A stretch of DNA of 64,000 bases from Sphingomonas_B tabacisoli (GTDB lineage Bacteria; Pseudomonadota; Alphaproteobacteria; Sphingomonadales; Sphingomonadaceae), in assembly GCF_042678385.1 (NCBI RefSeq), contig NZ_JBHUDY010000002.1:1-64000 (forward strand), written 5' to 3'. The notes under the pieces are model-generated. The model did not search any database and was not told where the DNA came from. It worked only from the letters and a program-made list of their open reading frames with translations. Positions 8,419-16,545 of this stretch are shown here, piece by piece. Each line of letters begins with the position of its first letter. Position 1 is the stretch's first letter. The position numbers and the translations under genes are program-made.

Positions 8419-9122
8419 GTAGGTGGTTGCCCTATTTCGGCGTCGGCCTGCTTTCCGCCGTGCTGGCGTCGCTCGGCACCGCGGCGGTGGTTCAGCGCGG
8501 CGGCGGCGATCATGTCCGCGCCTATCTGCTGCAGAATCCGGAAGTGCTTCAGGAAGCGATGGAGCGGCTGCGGATGAAGCAGAGCGCCGCCCAGATCGCC
8601 CCGCATCGCGCGCAGATCGAAACGCCCTATGCCGGCGCGTGGATCGGCGCCAAGGATGGCGACGTCACGCTCGTGCAGTTCTTCGACTATGCCTGCGGCT
8701 ATTGCAAAGCCAGCCTGCCCGACGTGCAGCGGCTGGTCCGCGAGGACCCGAAAGTGAAGGTCGTGTTCCGCGAACTGCCGATCCTCAGCCGCGACAGCGA
8801 AGTCGCCGCGCGGGTCAGCCTTGGCGCGGCCGAGCAGGGCAGGTTCGCTGCGTTCCACGACGCGATGTACGCCGCCGGCCGGCCGGCGGCGCCAACGATC
8901 ATGGCGGCCGCGCAACAAGCCGGGCTCGACCAGGCGAAGCTCCAGGCTGCGATCAACGCCCCGCGCGCCGAACGTGAGATCGGCCAGAATATCGAACTCG
9001 CCCGCACCCTCGGCTTCACCGGCACGCCAAGCTGGGTCGTCGGCGACCAGATCCTGAGCGGCGCGGTTGGCTATGATGCGCTGAAAAAGGCCGTGGAGCG
9101 AGCGCGGGCCAACAAGACCTGA
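8415..9122 (+). CDS. DsbA family thiol:disulfide oxidoreductase
   Basis: A 235-residue envelope protein with one N-terminal membrane segment or signal (residues about 5-27) and a thioredoxin-fold DsbA domain. The redox motif is CGYC at 94-97 in FFDYACGYCK, and the cis-proline loop is in GTPSWVVGDQ. The arrangement resembles the Com1/BDIM-type DsbA proteins with a helical region before the thioredoxin fold. It probably oxidises or isomerises periplasmic cysteines. It is translationally coupled to the M48 protease gene. Confidence 0.9.
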   Translation: MSRWLPYFGVGLLSAVLASLGTAAVVQRGGGDHVRAYLLQNPEVLQEAMERLRMKQSAAQIAPHRAQIETPYAGAWIGAKDGDVTLVQFFDYACGYCKASLPDVQRLVREDPKVKVVFRELPILSRDSEVAARVSLGAAEQGRFAAFHDAMYAAGRPAAPTIMAAAQQAGLDQAKLQAAINAPRAEREIGQNIELARTLGFTGTPSWVVGDQILSGAVGYDALKKAVERARANKT

Positions 9123-9210
9123 GCCTTTGCCCCGGAGCGGGGCGGCCAATTGCCCGCTCTGGCGCGACTCGGTCATGCGTGGTTTACTCGTCCCTTGGGG
9201 GACGGATTCC

Positions 9211-10293
9211 ATGAAGCTGATCATTGCAATTGCGGTCGTCGCCGCGGCTGCCACTTCGGCGCAAGCGGCCGAGCTGGTCACGGGGGCAGCGACCGCCGCC
9301 CCGCACGTCAAGGCGTTCGACACGCCGTCGCTCACCACCGAGGCGAGCTTCTTCGCCTATCCGGGGATCGCGGGCGGCGTGCGCGTCGCTGTCGGCGATG
9401 TGAACGGCGATCATGTGCCGGACTATGTGACCGCCCCGTCCGATGGCGGCGCGACAAACGTCAAGGTCTTCAGCGGCACGAACCTCGCGGAAGTGCGCAG
9501 CTTCCTCGCCTATGCCGGGTCCAACGCGGGCGTGTTCGTTGCGGCCGGGGACGTCAATCATGACGGGGTCGCGGACATCGTGACGGGCTTGGGCGCGGGC
9601 CCGGCCGGCGGGCACGTCAAGACCTTCGACGGCGTGACCGGGGCCGAGATCAAGAGCTTCTTCGCCTATCCCGGCTTCGCCGGCGCGGTGCGTGTGGCAG
9701 CCGGCGACCTGGACGGCGACGGCTTTGCCGACATCGTGACCGGCGCCGGCCCGGGCGGCGGACCGCATGTGAAGGTTTTCAGCGGCGCAAGCGGCGCGGA
9801 GTTGAGGAGCTTCTTTGCATTCGGTCCGAGCTTCACCGGCGGCGTGTCCGTCTCCGCCGGCACATGGGCTGGCGAAAATGCGATTTTCGTCGGCGCCGGG
9901 GCGGGTGGCGGCCCACACGTGAAGGCGTTTAGGATGTCCGACCTGACCGAGCTGGCCAGCTTTTTCGCGTTTGACGCCGGCTTCACCGGCGGGGTGAACG
10001 TGGCCTGGGGCGATTATGACGGCCATGCCGCCCTTTATGTCGCCACCGCCTCAGGCGACGCGCAGGTTCGCGTGTTCGACGCTGTCGCGGGACGGAATCT
10101 TGGCGCCATGATCGGCAGCTTCCAGCCCTATGCCGGTTTCACCGGCGGCGTCGAGATCGCGGCCGTCGCTCCCCCATCGAACGGCGGCGTGCCGGAACCG
10201 ACGACATGGGCGATGATGCTGGGCGGCTTCGGCCTTGCCGGCGCAGCGCTGCGGACACGTCGGCGCTTCAGGGGGATAACGGCTCGCCCTTGA
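9211..10293 (+). CDS. FG-GAP-like repeat protein with PEPxxWA-CTERM sorting signal
   Basis: A 360-residue secreted protein. The signal peptide ends near AQAAEL. The body is built of about five repeats of some 45-55 residues with the pattern 'GAGPGGGPHVK.F', 'SFFAF', 'GGV.VA.GD..GDG.ADIVTG', resembling FG-GAP beta-propeller or calcium-binding blades (DVNGDH, DLDGDG). The C-terminus has VPEPTTWAMMLGGFGLAG, a hydrophobic helix and arginines, the signal removed by exosortase. I start it at the ATG at 9211, after TTGGGGG. It overlaps rlmE tail to tail by 26 bases. Probably a surface or exopolymer-associated protein. Confidence 0.85.
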   Translation: MKLIIAIAVVAAAATSAQAAELVTGAATAAPHVKAFDTPSLTTEASFFAYPGIAGGVRVAVGDVNGDHVPDYVTAPSDGGATNVKVFSGTNLAEVRSFLAYAGSNAGVFVAAGDVNHDGVADIVTGLGAGPAGGHVKTFDGVTGAEIKSFFAYPGFAGAVRVAAGDLDGDGFADIVTGAGPGGGPHVKVFSGASGAELRSFFAFGPSFTGGVSVSAGTWAGENAIFVGAGAGGGPHVKAFRMSDLTELASFFAFDAGFTGGVNVAWGDYDGHAALYVATASGDAQVRVFDAVAGRNLGAMIGSFQPYAGFTGGVEIAAVAPPSNGGVPEPTTWAMMLGGFGLAGAALRTRRRFRGITARP

Positions 10294-10933
10294 ACCTCTG
10301 AGCGATCACGTACCACTCGCTCGATTCCTTGCGGCTGGCGGGCGGCTTGGCGTGCTTGACGGTGGTGAAATGCTTCTTCAGCAGCGCGACGAGGTCGTTG
10401 TCGGCGCCGCCGGCCAGCACCTTGGCAATGAACCCGCCCCCGGGCCGGAGCGTCTCGATCGCGAACCAGGCCGCGCTTTCGACAAGCGCCATCGTGCGGA
10501 GATGGTCGGTCTGGGCATGGCCGACGGTGTTCGCCGCCATGTCGGACATGACGAGATCGGCAGGGCCTCCCAGCGCCTCGCGCAGCCGCTCGGGCGCTTC
10601 GTCGGCGGTGAAGTCCATCTGGAACAGCGTGACGCCTTCAATCGGATCGGTCGGCAGCAGGTCGATGCCGACGATCGTCGCGTCGGGGTGGCGTTTGCGC
10701 GCGACCTGCGCCCAGCCGCCCGGCGCCACGCCAAGATCGACAATGCGCTTCGCGCCTTTCAAAATTCCGAACCGCTCGTCGAGCTCGATCAGCTTGTAGG
10801 CCGCGCGGGAACGATAGCCCTCCGCCTTGGCGCGCTTCACATAGGGATCGTTCAACTGCCGCTCGAGCCAGCGCGTCGAGGCGGCGGTGCGATTGCGCGC
10901 GGTCTTGACCCGCTGGCGGCCCGACCCTCTCAC
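10268..10933 (-). CDS. rlmE: 23S rRNA (uridine-2'-O)-methyltransferase RlmE
   Basis: A 221-residue FtsJ/RrmJ-family SAM-dependent enzyme that methylates the 2'-O of U2552 in the ribosomal A-loop. Visible landmarks are the catalytic lysine region AAYKLIELDERF, the SAM loop VDLGVAPGGWAQV, the catalytic aspartate in LVMSDMAANT, the lysine in GFIAKVLAGG and the glutamate in ESSEWYVIAQRF. These give the K-D-K-E tetrad. The N-terminus is a basic RNA-binding tail. Its start overlaps the end of the Ppx/GppA gene by four bases, so the pair forms an operon. Confidence 0.94.
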   Translation of the reverse strand: MRGSGRQRVKTARNRTAASTRWLERQLNDPYVKRAKAEGYRSRAAYKLIELDERFGILKGAKRIVDLGVAPGGWAQVARKRHPDATIVGIDLLPTDPIEGVTLFQMDFTADEAPERLREALGGPADLVMSDMAANTVGHAQTDHLRTMALVESAAWFAIETLRPGGGFIAKVLAGGADNDLVALLKKHFTTVKHAKPPASRKESSEWYVIAQRFKGEPLSP

Positions 10934-11973
10934 TGGAAGCCGTCGCGCGCCATCAGCGTGCGCAATATGCCTTCGCGGATGCCGCGGTCGGCGACGCCCA
11001 GCCGCTCGGCGGGGAAAATGTCGAGGATCGATTCCAGGATCGCGCAGCCGGCGACGACCAGGTCGGCGCGCTCCTGCCCGATGCAGGGCAGCTCGACGCG
11101 CTCGGCATGGCTCATTTGCGACAGCATCTGGCTGACGCCGCGCATCGCATCGGCAGGGACGATCAGCCCGTCGACGGCGCTGCGGTCATAGCTGGGCAGA
11201 CCGAGATGCACACTGGCGAGCGTCGTCACCGTGCCGCTGGTGCCGAGCAGCCGCATATGCGCGCGCGCGCCTTGCGGCAGCCGCGCGGCGAAGGCGGAGA
11301 AGCTCTCCGAGACGCGGGCGCGCATCCGCCGGTAGATGTCGAGCCGGCCCTCGGCCGTGGACGCATCGCCGGGTTCGACTTCGGTCAGCGACACGACGCC
11401 CCAGGGCGCGCTGTACCAGTCGAGCGTGCGCGGCAGCGGGCCGCTGGTATCGACCAGCACCAGCTCGGTCGAGCCGCCGCCGATGTCGAAGATCAGCGCC
11501 GGGCCGTCGCCTTCTTCCAGCAGCACGTGGCAGCCCATCACCGCCAGCCGCGCTTCTTCCTCGGCGGGAATGATGTCGATGGCGATGCCGGTCTCGCGCC
11601 GCACCCGCTCAACGAACTGCGCGCCGTTGCTGGCGCGGCGGCAGGCCTCGGTCGCGACCGAGCGGCAGATATGGACGTGGCGGCGACGCAGCTTGTCCGC
11701 GCAGATGCGCAGCGCCGACACGGCACGGTCCATCGCCTGGTCGCTGAGGCGCCCGGTCGCGGCGAGTCCTTCGCCGAGCCTGACGATCCGCGAAAAGGCG
11801 TCGACGATCACGAAGCCCTGCGGCGCAGGCCGGGCGATCAGCAGCCGGCAATTGTTGGTGCCGAGATCGAGCGCGCCATAGGTTCGGCGCTGCGGCGCGT
11901 ACGCCGGAGCAAAGGGAGCCGTCCGCGTCCGGTCGATGCCGGACTGCAGCGGCAGGGGCGACACGTCCGCCAT
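10930..11973 (-). CDS. Ppx/GppA family phosphatase
   Basis: A 347-residue member of the exopolyphosphatase/guanosine pentaphosphatase family of the actin-like ATPase fold. The first phosphate loop is in LDLGTNNCRLLIARP (about 36-50) and the second in IFDIGGGSTELVLV (about 145-158). At this length it has the two catalytic domains but lacks the long C-terminal HD-like domain of the largest Ppx proteins. It either hydrolyses polyphosphate or converts pppGpp to ppGpp; sequence alone does not decide. It heads a two-gene operon with rlmE. Confidence 0.9.
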   Translation of the reverse strand: MADVSPLPLQSGIDRTRTAPFAPAYAPQRRTYGALDLGTNNCRLLIARPAPQGFVIVDAFSRIVRLGEGLAATGRLSDQAMDRAVSALRICADKLRRRHVHICRSVATEACRRASNGAQFVERVRRETGIAIDIIPAEEEARLAVMGCHVLLEEGDGPALIFDIGGGSTELVLVDTSGPLPRTLDWYSAPWGVVSLTEVEPGDASTAEGRLDIYRRMRARVSESFSAFAARLPQGARAHMRLLGTSGTVTTLASVHLGLPSYDRSAVDGLIVPADAMRGVSQMLSQMSHAERVELPCIGQERADLVVAGCAILESILDIFPAERLGVADRGIREGILRTLMARDGFQ

Positions 11974-12221
11974 GCTGCCGTCACTCTGTCATTCTCCGGA
12001 TCGGATCATACCGCCGGTACTTGGCGCCGCTTCTACAGATGAACGGCGGGCGGGGCAAGCGACTGTGGCGCAAATGCCACATCTCACCTTGTTGTGTGAG
12101 GTTCATGTTTCGTTGCCCGACGTTCATCCGTTCGGACGCATCTGGCGGCTCCCCGCCTCGGCCAACCCTTCAACGGCCGGGCGGGGAGAAGACCAGAAAA
12201 AGTAAGAGTGGAGTGAGTTTT

Positions 12222-12800
12222 ATGAAAAAGATCATCATCGCAGCCCTCGCGGCATCGGCCTTTGCAGCCCCCGCTCTGGCCCAACCCGATGCGCCGTTCA
12301 CCGGCGCCCGCGTCGAAGGTCTTGTCGGTTATGACAATGTCAAAGGGGATGGCGGCCACCGCAACGGCGTCGCGTACGGCGCCGGCGTCGGCTATGATTT
12401 CCAGATGGGCGGCGCTGTCCTCGGCGTCGAAGGCGAAGCGATGGATTCGACGGCCAAGGGCTGCGACACCGGCTTCGTTACCGCCACGGACCGGATCTGC
12501 GCCAATGCCAAGCGCGATCTCTATGTCGGCGGACGCGTCGGTGTCGCCGTGGCGCCCCGCACCTTGCTGTACGCCAAGGCCGGCTACGCCAATACGCGCT
12601 TCAAGGTGAACTACACGGACACCGCGACGCCGGCCAACAACACCAGCGCCTCGCGCAACTATGACGGCCTGCGCGTCGGTGGCGGCGTCGAGCAGAAGCT
12701 CTCCGGCAACGTCTATGCCAAGGCCGAGTATCGCTACACCAACTACGAGAAGGGTCTGTCCCGTCACCAGGTGCTCGGCGGCGTCGGCATCCGCTTCTAA
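12222..12800 (+). CDS. Outer-membrane beta-barrel protein
   Basis: A 192-residue protein with a classical signal peptide (MKKIIIAALAASAFAAPALA) and a mature part of alternating amphipathic strands that ends in GGVGIRF, a C-terminal aromatic as recognised by the barrel assembly machinery. The repeated GVGYDF, YVGGRVG, YAKAGYANTRF and YAKAEYRYTNY strands suggest a small eight-stranded barrel of the OmpA/Opacity (Omp25/RopB) type. Two cysteines (CDTGFVTATDRIC) probably form a loop disulfide. The ATG at 12222 follows GAGTGGAGTGAG. A terminator follows directly. Confidence 0.88.
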   Translation: MKKIIIAALAASAFAAPALAQPDAPFTGARVEGLVGYDNVKGDGGHRNGVAYGAGVGYDFQMGGAVLGVEGEAMDSTAKGCDTGFVTATDRICANAKRDLYVGGRVGVAVAPRTLLYAKAGYANTRFKVNYTDTATPANNTSASRNYDGLRVGGGVEQKLSGNVYAKAEYRYTNYEKGLSRHQVLGGVGIRF

Positions 12801-12821
12801 GCAGCACGTCTGTGGAAAACA

Positions 12822-12854
12822 GGGGTCGGGGCGCTTGCTCCGGCCCCTTTTTTT
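12822..12854 (+). terminator. Rho-independent terminator after the barrel gene
   Basis: GGGGTCGGGGC pairs with GCTCCGGCCCC (two G-U pairs) around a GCTT loop, followed by a run of seven T. This isolates the outer-membrane barrel gene from dnaN. Confidence 0.85.
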
Positions 12855-12939
12855 GTCCAGTAAATCCGGTGACCCGAGGCGGCTCTTTCGCCTCACTCAA
12901 CAGCGGATTTTAGGGGCCGCCGCGGCCCCGGGGGGACCC

Positions 12940-14052
12940 ATGAAGGCGACGATCGAACGGGCAACGCTTCTGCGAAGCCTGGCCCATGTCCAGTCGGTGG
13001 TCGAGCGGCGCAACACGATCCCGATCCTGTCGAACGTGCTGATCGATGCGACCGCGGACGGCGGCATCCGGCTGATGGCGACCGATCTCGACCTGCAGAT
13101 CGTCGAGACCGTCGAGGCCGCGGTCGACCAGCCGGGCGCGACCACGGTCTCGGCCCACACCCTGTTCGACATCGTCCGCAAGCTGCCCGAAGGCAGCCAG
13201 GTCGAGCTCTCCGCCGCCGAGGGCAAGATGGCGATCAACGCCGGCCGCGCCCGTTTCAACCTGCAGACGCTGCCGCGCGACGATTTCCCCGTGATCGCCG
13301 AGGGCGAGCTGCCGACCAAGTTCGAGCTGCCGGCCGCGACGCTCCGCCAGATCATTGACAAGACCCGCTTCGCGATCTCGACCGAAGAGACGCGCTATTA
13401 TCTGAACGGCATCTTCTTCCACGTCTCCGACGATGCGCAGCCGGTGCTCAAGGCGGCGGCGACCGACGGCCACCGCCTCGCCCGTGTGACCGTGCATCGG
13501 CCGGATGGCGCCGACGGCATGCCCGACGTGATCGTGCCGCGAAAGTGCGTGGGCGAATTGCGCAAGCTGCTCGAGGAAGTGGACGGCGGGGTTACCGTGT
13601 CGCTGTCGAACACCAAGGTCCGTTTCGACCTGGGCGCGGCGATCCTGACTTCCAAGCTGATCGACGGCACGTTCCCCGACTATTCGCGCGTCATTCCGAC
13701 CGGCAACGACAAATTGCTGAAGCTCGACCCGAAGAGCTTCATGGAAGGCGTCGACCGCGTCTCGACCATCGCCAGCGAAAAGACCCGCGCCGTCAAGATG
13801 GCGCTCGACCGCGATAAGATCACACTGTCGGTGACCAGCCCCGAAAACGGCACCGCCGCCGAGGAAGTGCCGGGCGACTATGCCGCCCAGCCGTTCGAGA
13901 TCGGCTTCAACGCCCGTTACCTGATGGACATCCTCCACCAGATCGACGGCGACCTGGTCGAGGTCCACCTCGCCGACGCCGCCGCCCCGACGCTGATCCG
14001 CGAAAACGACAAGGCCCCGGCGCTCTATGTGCTGATGCCGATGCGGGTGTAA
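12940..14052 (+). CDS. dnaN: DNA polymerase III subunit beta (sliding clamp)
   Basis: A 370-residue sliding clamp that rings DNA and tethers the replicative polymerase. Three successive clamp folds are visible at about 1-125, 135-245 and 250-370. Typical stretches include RRNTIPILSNVLI, ETRYYLNGIFFH and TDGHRLA, and the C-terminus ends in YVLMPMRV, matching the conserved 'MPMR' tail at the partner-binding pocket. The ATG at 12940 follows GGGGGGACCC. It is not beside dnaA or recF in this window; its neighbours are an outer-membrane barrel and a BaiN-like flavoprotein. Confidence 0.97.
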   Translation: MKATIERATLLRSLAHVQSVVERRNTIPILSNVLIDATADGGIRLMATDLDLQIVETVEAAVDQPGATTVSAHTLFDIVRKLPEGSQVELSAAEGKMAINAGRARFNLQTLPRDDFPVIAEGELPTKFELPAATLRQIIDKTRFAISTEETRYYLNGIFFHVSDDAQPVLKAAATDGHRLARVTVHRPDGADGMPDVIVPRKCVGELRKLLEEVDGGVTVSLSNTKVRFDLGAAILTSKLIDGTFPDYSRVIPTGNDKLLKLDPKSFMEGVDRVSTIASEKTRAVKMALDRDKITLSVTSPENGTAAEEVPGDYAAQPFEIGFNARYLMDILHQIDGDLVEVHLADAAAPTLIRENDKAPALYVLMPMRV

Positions 14053-14077
14053 GGGGCTGGAACTGGAACTCGCCTAA

Positions 14078-14177
14078 CCAAGCCGTCCATCCCGAGCGAA
14101 GTCGAGGGACGCACTGGATATGCGCCGAGTTCGAGCGAAGGTGCGTGTCTCGACTTCGCTCGACATGGATGGTTTGG
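14078..14177. repeat. Family A intergenic palindrome (AGCGAAGTCGAG type)
   Basis: Two inverted arms of 37 bases, 14078-14114 and 14141-14177, match at about 31 positions and flank a 26-base centre. The core reads CGAGCGAAGTCGAG on one side and CTCGACTTCGCTCG on the other. It fills the gap between the convergent dnaN and BaiN-like genes and could fold as a long RNA stem at the end of either transcript. This core is common between genes in sphingomonads. Confidence 0.8.
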
Positions 14178-14196
14178 GAGGAACGCCGAGGCTTTC

Positions 14197-15372
14197 CTAG
14201 ACCGCCAGCCCCGCCGCGACGGCACTCGCCCAGGCCCATTGGAAATTGTAGCCGCCGAGCCAGCCGGTGACGTCCACCGCTTCGCCGATGGCATAGAGGC
14301 CGGGGACTTTCTTCGCCGCCATCGTCTGCGACGAGAGCTCGGCAGTGCTGATGCCGCCGGCGGTGACTTCGGCCTTGGCGAAGCCTTCGGTGCCGTTCGG
14401 GTGGAATTGCCAGTCGGCGAGGCGGCGCTCGGCGTCTTCCAGCTTAGCGTTAGGCAGGTTGGCGAGCTCGCCCCACAGGCCGATCCGCTTGGCCAGCACT
14501 TCGGCGAGGCGGGCGGGGAGCTGTTCGGTCAGCAGCGTGTGAAAGTGGGTGCGCGGGCGCTGGCGCTTGGCGGCGATCGTCCAGCCGGCGGTTTGCGACG
14601 GCAGGAAGTCGATGCCGACCGGCTGGCCGTGCCGCCAATAGGACGAGACTTGCAGGATGGCGGGGCCGGACAGGCCCTTGTGCGTGAACAGCGCCGCCTC
14701 GCGAAACGCAGTCTTGCCGGCGCGGGCCATGACTTCGGTCGCGACGCCGGAGAGGTCGCGGAACAAAGCTTCGTCGCCGCCCAGAGTGAGCGGCACGAGA
14801 GCTGGGCGCGGCTCGACGATCTTGAGGCCGAACTGTCGGGCAAGATCATAGGCAAAGCCCGTTGCGCCCATTTTCGGGATCGACGGCCCGCCGGTCGCGA
14901 TGACCAGCGCCGGTGCCGTCGAGACCGTGCCGTCGTGCGTGACGCGAAACAGGCCGTCGGCATGCGTTACCTCGCGGATCGGCTGGCCGAGCGCGATCCG
15001 CACCGCGCCTTTCGCGCATTCCTCCATCAGCATCGCGACGATCTGCCGCGCCGAGCCGTCGCAGAAGAGCTGGCCCAATGTCTTTTCGTGCCAGGCGATG
15101 CCGTGCCGATCGACAAGCGCGATAAAGTCGGCGGGCGTGTAGCGGCTGAGTGCCGACTTGGCGAAATGCGGGTTGGCGGAATGGAAGCGATCGGGTGCCG
15201 CGCCGACATTGGTGAAATTGCACCGCCCGCCGCCCGAGATCAGGATCTTCTTCCCCGGCTGATCGGCATGGTCGATCAGCAGCACCCGCCTGCCGCGCTG
15301 GCCAGCCGTCGCCGCGCACATCAACCCGGCCGCGCCGGCGCCGAGGATGATGAGGTCGTGGGTCGCCGGCAT
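14197..15372 (-). CDS. BaiN/HI0933-like NAD(P)/FAD-dependent oxidoreductase
   Basis: A 391-residue flavoprotein. The N-terminal Rossmann motif is DLIILGAGAAGLMCA (about 5-19), followed by the family signature GKKILISGGGRCNFTN. A second nucleotide-site element lies in ALVIATGGPSIPKMGATG, and the C-terminal FAD-binding end contains GLYAIGEAVDVTGWLGGYN. These features define the HI0933-like family, whose substrate is uncertain. I start at the ATG at 15372; an in-frame start at 15408 would add twelve poorly conserved residues. It is convergent with dnaN across a long palindrome. Confidence 0.9.
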   Translation of the reverse strand: MPATHDLIILGAGAAGLMCAATAGQRGRRVLLIDHADQPGKKILISGGGRCNFTNVGAAPDRFHSANPHFAKSALSRYTPADFIALVDRHGIAWHEKTLGQLFCDGSARQIVAMLMEECAKGAVRIALGQPIREVTHADGLFRVTHDGTVSTAPALVIATGGPSIPKMGATGFAYDLARQFGLKIVEPRPALVPLTLGGDEALFRDLSGVATEVMARAGKTAFREAALFTHKGLSGPAILQVSSYWRHGQPVGIDFLPSQTAGWTIAAKRQRPRTHFHTLLTEQLPARLAEVLAKRIGLWGELANLPNAKLEDAERRLADWQFHPNGTEGFAKAEVTAGGISTAELSSQTMAAKKVPGLYAIGEAVDVTGWLGGYNFQWAWASAVAAGLAV

Positions 15373-15610
15373 TGAGGCGGCGATGGAGGGGGATCGGGTG
15401 CGGCGCAAGGGTGCGGGTGGGCGTCGAACGCAGTCATAAGGCGCGGCGTTGGAGGGGACACAGTCGTTTCGACCGCACTCCTCCTCAGTTATAAACTTTA
15501 TCTAGCCGACTCCCGCATGGCCGATCGGGAAATCGCGAATGCCATGCTTTATGTGCTGATCTCGACTGAAGGCGGTTATAGACGGGCGTACTGTCTGTTT
15601 GGGAGGACAC

Positions 15611-15802
15611 GTGAATACCATCACCGTTTGGCTGCTCATCCTTTATGTCCGCGGCGAACAACCGATCCAGGCATTGGCGATCGACAACATTGCAACCGAG
15701 AAAGCTTGCAATGAACTCGGCGAGAAGCTGGTGAAGGAAGCCGACCGGCGCACGACGACTTCCTATGAGCCCAGATGCTATTCTATCGAGAAGGTTCGAT
15801 GA
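15611..15802 (+). CDS. Small hypothetical protein with hydrophobic N-terminus
   Basis: A 63-residue protein starting at the GTG at 15611, which has GGGAGG five bases upstream. Residues 3-12 are hydrophobic (ITVWLLILYV); the rest is charged and contains two cysteines, in KACNELG and EPRCYSIEK. Short secreted or membrane-associated proteins of similar layout are common unnamed genes in sphingomonads and phages. Its stop overlaps the start of the UDG-like gene by ATGA, so the two are made together. The region is visibly less GC-rich than its neighbours. Function unknown. Confidence 0.6.
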   Translation: MNTITVWLLILYVRGEQPIQALAIDNIATEKACNELGEKLVKEADRRTTTSYEPRCYSIEKVR

Positions 15803-16491
15803 AGCTAGTTGCATCGAGCCAGCAGAACAGCGCGGAGAGAATAGAAGCACGGGCGGCGCAGATGTACGCCCGCATTAACGAGCTCTGGTGTGAGCACCGC
15901 GAAGACATTTTTGGCGGCGCATGCGGGTTCAGCATCCTGAGCGGGCCACCGGCGCATCGCCCGCCTTTACTGGTCATCGGCGCGAATCCCGGCTTCGGAG
16001 CTAATGACCACGGACCAGACGTAGAGATTTGTTGGCCCACAACCTCCTACATAGGCTCGGCAACTTGGCCCTTGGCCGGCAAACTTAGATATATTTTCGA
16101 GCGGGCGGGAAAGGGCGGTTTGCTAGATCATGCCCTTCAAACAAACTTCCTGTTCTTCAAGAGTAGTTCGCTGAAGAAGGAAAGCAGGTACAGGTGGTTC
16201 AATTTGCCTGGTCATCTCCGGTCAAAGCTCGAAGGAATCTGCGCGGCCGAACTGTTTGAACTGATATCCATGATAGAGCCACGGCTGATCCTTGTATTGG
16301 GTCTCGATCCGTTCGACACCTATGCCACAGGCGTGGACACCGTCCTTAGAGATCGAAACGGAAAGCGACGGCTTCTGGTCAAAGGCTACATCGCCGGTTT
16401 GCCTGCAGTGGCGACGTTACACCCAACGGGTGCTCAAGTGGCCAATGAGGACTGGATGCGTGTTAGCGATTGGCTACGGCAAAATGTCTGA
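15799..16491 (+). CDS. Uracil-DNA glycosylase-like fold protein of unknown function
   Basis: A 230-residue soluble protein. Three landmarks of the uracil-DNA glycosylase superfamily occur in order: LLVIGANPGFGAND at 57-70 (like the GxxPG loop), LQTNFLFFKSS at 113-123 (like the 'TNxxK' strand), and VATLHPTGAQ at 204-213 (like the HPS/HPT motif), with a hydrophobic strand LILVLG between the last two. The same order is seen in the UdgX gene 2 kb away (GEQPG, YVTNAVKHF, HPSY). The [4Fe-4S] cysteines of family 4/5 enzymes are not evident. It may act on damaged bases or only share the fold. The gene is AT-richer than its surroundings, suggesting transfer. Confidence 0.65.
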   Translation: MKLVASSQQNSAERIEARAAQMYARINELWCEHREDIFGGACGFSILSGPPAHRPPLLVIGANPGFGANDHGPDVEICWPTTSYIGSATWPLAGKLRYIFERAGKGGLLDHALQTNFLFFKSSSLKKESRYRWFNLPGHLRSKLEGICAAELFELISMIEPRLILVLGLDPFDTYATGVDTVLRDRNGKRRLLVKGYIAGLPAVATLHPTGAQVANEDWMRVSDWLRQNV

Positions 16492-16492
16492 C

Positions 16493-16513
16493 CGGCGCGG
16501 CGGAGCCGCGCCG
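16493..16513. terminator. GC hairpin between convergent genes
   Basis: A perfect inverted repeat CGGCGCGGC-GGA-GCCGCGCCG lies directly after the UDG-like gene and before the convergent end of glnA. It lacks a T-run, so it would be a weak or bidirectional terminator. Confidence 0.45.
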
Positions 16514-16536
16514 TCGGGCCTCGCTGCTGGGGGGGC

Positions 16537-16537
16537 N
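16537..16537. other. Ambiguous base (N) in the assembly
   Basis: A single undetermined base follows a run of seven G and a C, nine bases from the glnA stop. It probably marks a sequencing problem at the homopolymer and does not touch a coding region. Confidence 0.95.
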
Positions 16538-16545
16538 CGCCAGCC

